Shown piece after piece: positions 59,978 to 64,000 of a DNA stretch of 64,000 nucleotides (position 1 is the stretch's first letter; every line of letters starts with the position of its first letter). A model generated the notes under the pieces. The model was not told the DNA's origin. It worked only from the letters and a program-made list of their open reading frames with translations, and ran no database searches. Position numbers and translations under genes: made by a program. Origin of the DNA: Cynocephalus volans (Eukaryota; Chordata; Mammalia; Dermoptera; Cynocephalidae); contig NC_084469.1 of NCBI RefSeq assembly GCF_027409185.1, forward strand, positions 101,247,835 through 101,311,834, given 5' to 3'.

Positions 59978-60238
59978 CATTGTTGGCATTTTTATTTCAC
60001 TAGTGGGTTTTGATTATTCTTGAGTTTTTATAGAAGTGGTAGTTATTTTTCAAGTACCAAACCAGTACTACCTTGAGAATTTCTTGTAAGTGTGGTCGTG
60101 TGGTATTGAATACCAGCAGTTTTTGTTTGTCTGAGAAATATACTATTTGCCCTTCATTTTTGGAATAATAGCCTTGCAGGGTAGAGTATTCTTGTCTGTC
60201 AATCTCTGTCTTTTAGTATTTTGAATATATCATCCCAT

Positions 60239-60930
60239 TCATTTTTGGCTTTTAGGGTTTGTGATGAAAAGTCTGATTGGGGCTCCCTTATAGGTGACTT
60301 GATGATTCTCTCTTGCAGCTTTTAAGGTTCTCTCTTTGTCTTTGAGTTTTGCCAATTTGACTATAACATATCTTGGAGAAGACCTTTTTGGGTTGAATAC
60401 ACTTGGGGGTCTTTGAGCTTCCTGAATCTGAAGATCTGTGTCTTTTCCAATAACTGGGAAGTTTTCTGCCACTATTTTGATGAACATATTTTCAATGCAA
60501 TCTCCTTTTTCCTCCCCTTCTGGAATACCCATGACTCAGATATTTGAGTGCTTAAGGTTGTCTGATATCTCTCTTAGATTTTCTTCAATGTGTTTAATTC
60601 TTTTTCTTTTTGTCTGCCTGTGTTATTTCAAACAGCCCATCTTCAAGGTCGGAAGTTCTCTCTTCTACTTCTGCAAGCCTGCTGTTTAAACTCTCTGTTG
60701 TGTTTTTTTTTCATTGAATAAATTCTGCAGCTCAGCTAGCTCTGCTATATTCTTTTTCAGGCCATTGATTTCCTTGTACATTTCTTCTTTCAGGTCCTGT
60801 GTTCTTTTCCTCATTTCATCGTGTTGTCTAGCTGAGTTTTCTTGTATCTCATTTAGTTTCCTTAGAATTATCACTCAAAATTACTTGTCAAACATTTCAA
60901 GGGCTTCTTGTTCTATAGTATATAGAGCTT
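60239..60930 (-). pseudogene. L1 ORF1, broken (inverted segment)
   Basis: Coiled-coil part at 60686-60874 (EMYKEINGLKKNIAELAELQ) and RNA-binding part at 60239-60532 (GIPEGEEKGDCIENMFIKIV, then RSSPRYVIVKLAKLKDKERT). The frames are not continuous. Confidence 0.7.
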
Positions 60931-62424
60931 GATAGTTATTACCTTTTGGTGGTGTACTTTCTTAATTTTTAATATTTCTGGTATCTTTCTTTTGATGTTT
61001 AGTCATTGTGGCAAGGGATTTCACAGTCCACTGCTTTGACACTATTGTCTGCCTAGGATTCTGCTGGTGCAGCCAACCTGGCATGGCTGCCTCAGTGTCT
61101 GCTCGGTCACCTGCTGGCACCTCGGGCATGTGGTCACCTTTTGGGGGGGGGGCCTCTCCAGACTGCCTCTTGAAGTAATGGTGCTGGGAAAACTGGATAT
61201 TCATATGTAGGAGAATGAAACTAGACCCAAACCTCTCACCATATACCAAAATAAATTCAAAATGGATTAGGGAATTAAATATACATCCTGAATCAATAAA
61301 AATCCTTAAATAAATAATAGGGAAACACTCCAGGACATAGGAGTGAGTACAGACTTCATGAATATGACCACAAAGGGAAAGGCAACTAAAAGAAAAATAA
61401 AGAAGTGGAATCATATCAAATTAAAAAGACTCTCCAAAGCAAAAGAAACAATTAACAGAGTGAAAAGAAAACCAACAGAGTGGGAGAAAATATCTGCAAA
61501 ATACACATCTGACAAAGGATCAATATCCAGAATATACAAGGAACTCAAACAACTTTACAGCAAAACACCCAAATAACCCAATCCAAAAAAAGGCAAAGGA
61601 GATGAATAGGCATTTCTCAAAGGAAGATATACGAATGGCCAACAGACACATGAAATAATGTGCAACATCACTCAGCGTTTGGGAAATGCAAATCAAAACT
61701 ACTTTGAGATACCATCTCACTCCAGTCAGGATGGCTAATATCCAAAAGGATGAAAATGAAAAGTGCTGGAGAGGTTGTGGAGAATTAAGAACTCTCATAA
61801 ACTGTTGGTGGGACTGCAAAGTGGTGCAGCCTTTATGGAAAATGGTGTGGAGGTTCCTCAAACAATTACAGATAGATCCACCATATGACCCAGCTATTCC
61901 ACTGCTGGTAATATACTCAGAGGAATGGAAATCATCATGCCAAAGGGATCCCTGTACTCCAGTGTTTATTGCAGCACTATTTACAATAGCCGGAATCAGC
62001 CCAAATGTCCATCATCAGATGAGTGGATAAGAAAAGTGTGGAATATCTACACAAAGGAATTCTATTCTGCTATAAAAAAGAATGAAATACTACCATTTCC
62101 AACAACATGGATGGACTTAGAGAAAATTCTATTAAGTGAAACAAGTCAGGCACAGAAAGAGAAATACCACATGTTCTCACTTTTTTGTGGGAGCTACAGA
62201 TAAACAAATAAATAAACACAAACAAATAAAGGATGGTAGGAGGAAGAAGACACAACAATTCCTTGAAATTGTTAAGAAAAGTGAAGAGATATAATGTGGT
62301 GGGGCAAGGGAAAGGAGGAGAGGGAAAGAGGAACAGGTAAGGGGTCACAAAAATCAACCACAATGTATACTGAGAAGTTAAAATTAAAAAAAGAAATGGT
62401 GTTTTTCTTTAAAAAAAAAATAAA

Positions 62425-63835
62425 AGAAGTATAAGTAGTATAAATTCAAAGACATGCACACCAAGATGTTATCATCAAACTGCCAAAGTCAAAGACAAAT
62501 GGAGAATCCTGAAAGTGGCAAGAGAGAAGAGACTTGTCACCTACAAAGGATCCTCAGTAAGACTAACTTTCCCTTTCTCTTCAGAAATATGGAGAAAAGA
62601 CAACTACTCTAATGAAAAATTTAGAATGATGAAACAAAAGAATTCTCAACCAGGAATTTTATATTTTCCAAAGTTGTTCTTCAAGCAACTAAGAGATAAG
62701 TAAGACTTTCTAAGACAAACAAAAGCTGAAGTGTGTTCATTATCACTAGGTCTGCTCTACAAAAAAATGGTAAAGGGAGTCCTTCAGGTTGCAATGAAAC
62801 AACATTAGACAGTAACTCAAATCTGCATGAAAAAATAAATACTTCTGCTAAGATAAATAATGAACAAGTAAAAAAGCCACTGTTGTATTTGCAATTTGTA
62901 ACTCCACTTTTTATGTTCTATAGGGTTTAAAAGACAAACGCATATAAATTTATAAAACTGTCTTATTGAGGAGTAATACCTAAAGATTTATATTGAGTTA
63001 ATAACAACATATAGAGGGAGGACAGAAATTCTGTATTAGAACAAACATTTTGCATGCAATTGAAGTTAAAGTGCTGTCCAATTGATCTATATTATTATAA
63101 ATTGAGAATGTTCAATGTAATGCCCATGGTAACCACAAAGAAAATTTCTAATATATACAAAAAAGGAAAGAAGAAAGAATTTAAAAGGTTTAATAAAAAA
63201 AATCAGTAAGCCAAAATTAAAGCAGTAATAGAGGATATATGGAGGGAAATAGTAAAACATACAAAAATAGAAAAATAGCATAAATAATTCCCTTCTAATC
63301 AGTAATTTATTTAAAAGTAAATGGGCTATACTTTACAATAAAAAAGCAGAAGTTGGTAGCATAAATTTAAAAAAACATTATCCAAGTATATTTTATCTAT
63401 GAGAGACTCACTTTATGTTCAAAAAAATTAAAAGTGGGAGGGTGGAATGAGATATTTCATATAAACAACAACAAAAGATAGGAGGAGAGGCTGCACTGAT
63501 ATAACAAAATGGACTCTAGGTCAATAGTATTAAAAGACAAAGATATATATATATTGATAAAATGATTAATTCATAGAGCAAATATGACAGTTATAAACAT
63601 CTATGAACTGAACAACAAGACCTTAAAATACATTAAACATTGACAAATTGAACTATGTAAAAACCAAGCATGTGTTCATGCATAAAACTATAAAGGATAT
63701 CAAAAAAAGTTACTTACTAAAAAAGACATTTTCAATGCATATGTCTGGAATGGAGACAAATATCCTGATTATATAATGAATGCATATGAATTAATAAGAA
63801 CAGATAAACTGTTCAGAACAAATACTACAAACAGC
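62425..63835 (+). mobile_element. old L1 coding remnant (unit D)
   Basis: ORF1 C-terminal text is legible at 62515-62703 (SVRLTFPFSSEIWRKDNYSN, then QPGILYFPKLFFKQL). ORF2 endonuclease text follows near 63480-63620 (ggctgcactgatataacaaa, then gaacaacaagaccttaaaat). No intact frame. Confidence 0.65.
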
Positions 63836-64000
63836 AGAGGGAGGGAACATTCGTACGGCTACAAATTGCAGTTGAGGGGAGCGGCGGGGAGGGAGATTGG
63901 AGGATAATTGGAAAAGGACAAAGGGTACAAAAGCAACTTCTGGTAATGGGTATGTCCCCAATATGTATATGGCCCCTACATCATGGGAAGGAGGGGGGAC
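63836..64000. other. unrecognised sequence at right edge
   Basis: Unit D stops following unit C at about 63835. The rest is G-rich (gagcggcggggagggagatt) and ends atcatgggaaggagggggga. I recognise no family; it may be the edge of another repeat. Confidence 0.3.

Larger units (their letters stand above)
58138..62395. mobile_element. L1 with inverted 5' part (twin-priming type, private to unit D)
   Basis: 58138 to about 61158 is L1 on the minus strand, from mid-ORF2 back through ORF1 to the 5' UTR. From about 61159 to 62395 the L1 runs on the plus strand, from late ORF2 ([14 protein letters not shown]-like) to the stop at 62203, the 3' UTR and an A-rich tail. Near-matching flanks atggtaggttttcttttt (58120-58137) and atggtgtttttcttt (62396-62410) look like target copies. 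The middle of ORF2, about 1.5 kb, is absent. This matches the known product of twin priming. Both ORFs are broken, and a SINE interrupts the inverted part. Confidence 0.85.

Overview
This is a mammalian nuclear genome window: AT-rich, dominated by LINE-1 sequence, with tRNA-derived SINEs, MaLR-type LTRs, and single-exon olfactory receptor (OR) genes. Two SINE types are present. One is a short monomer resembling tRNA-Ile; the other is a GC-rich, tRNA-like element with long A/B-box sequences. From memory these fit a colugo (Dermoptera) best, with a horseshoe-bat-like genome as the alternative. This is an inference, not a proven assignment.

The backbone is an array of duplicated OR units, all transcribed from the minus strand. 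Unit A (about 1-17080) holds an OR pseudogene broken by one missing base. Unit B (about 18550-22400) is clearly more diverged and holds an OR pseudogene with one in-frame stop. Unit C (about 23080-42740) holds an intact OR. A partial unit without an OR follows (about 42745-44700). Unit D (about 44700 to the right edge) holds a second intact OR. All four OR proteins are 312 codons long and most resemble the OR7G subfamily. The units share the same order: left noncoding flank, short SINE (A, C, D only), OR, a microsatellite in A, C and D, a strongly conserved block 1.0-1.4 kb upstream of the start codon (candidate promoter), a palindromic mariner-like MITE, an old L1 3' end, an MST-type LTR, an L1M fragment, an endogenous-retroviral pol fragment and old L1 coding remnants.

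On this shared frame each unit has private insertions that postdate duplication. Unit A has a near-complete L1 (about 7398-12961) whose empty site is visible in C and D. Unit C has an LTR-bearing retroviral remnant (24735-26076), a small L1 3' end (24368-24492) and a separate L1 lineage with a repeated 5' end (35505-40663). Unit D has an L1 (44968-49709) inserted inside a MITE, itself inside an old L1, plus an L1 with an inverted 5' part (58138-62395) carrying a fresh SINE. A Y3 RNA pseudogene lies at about 17553-17653 in a stretch found only beside unit A.

The only genes likely to make functional protein are the two intact ORs, which would act as odorant-binding G-protein-coupled receptors in olfactory neurons. 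I found no CRISPR, operon or other prokaryote-like system, and nothing that I would call a new biological system. The main points of interest are the duplication history, the candidate OR promoter block, the microsatellite turnover and the nested insertions.
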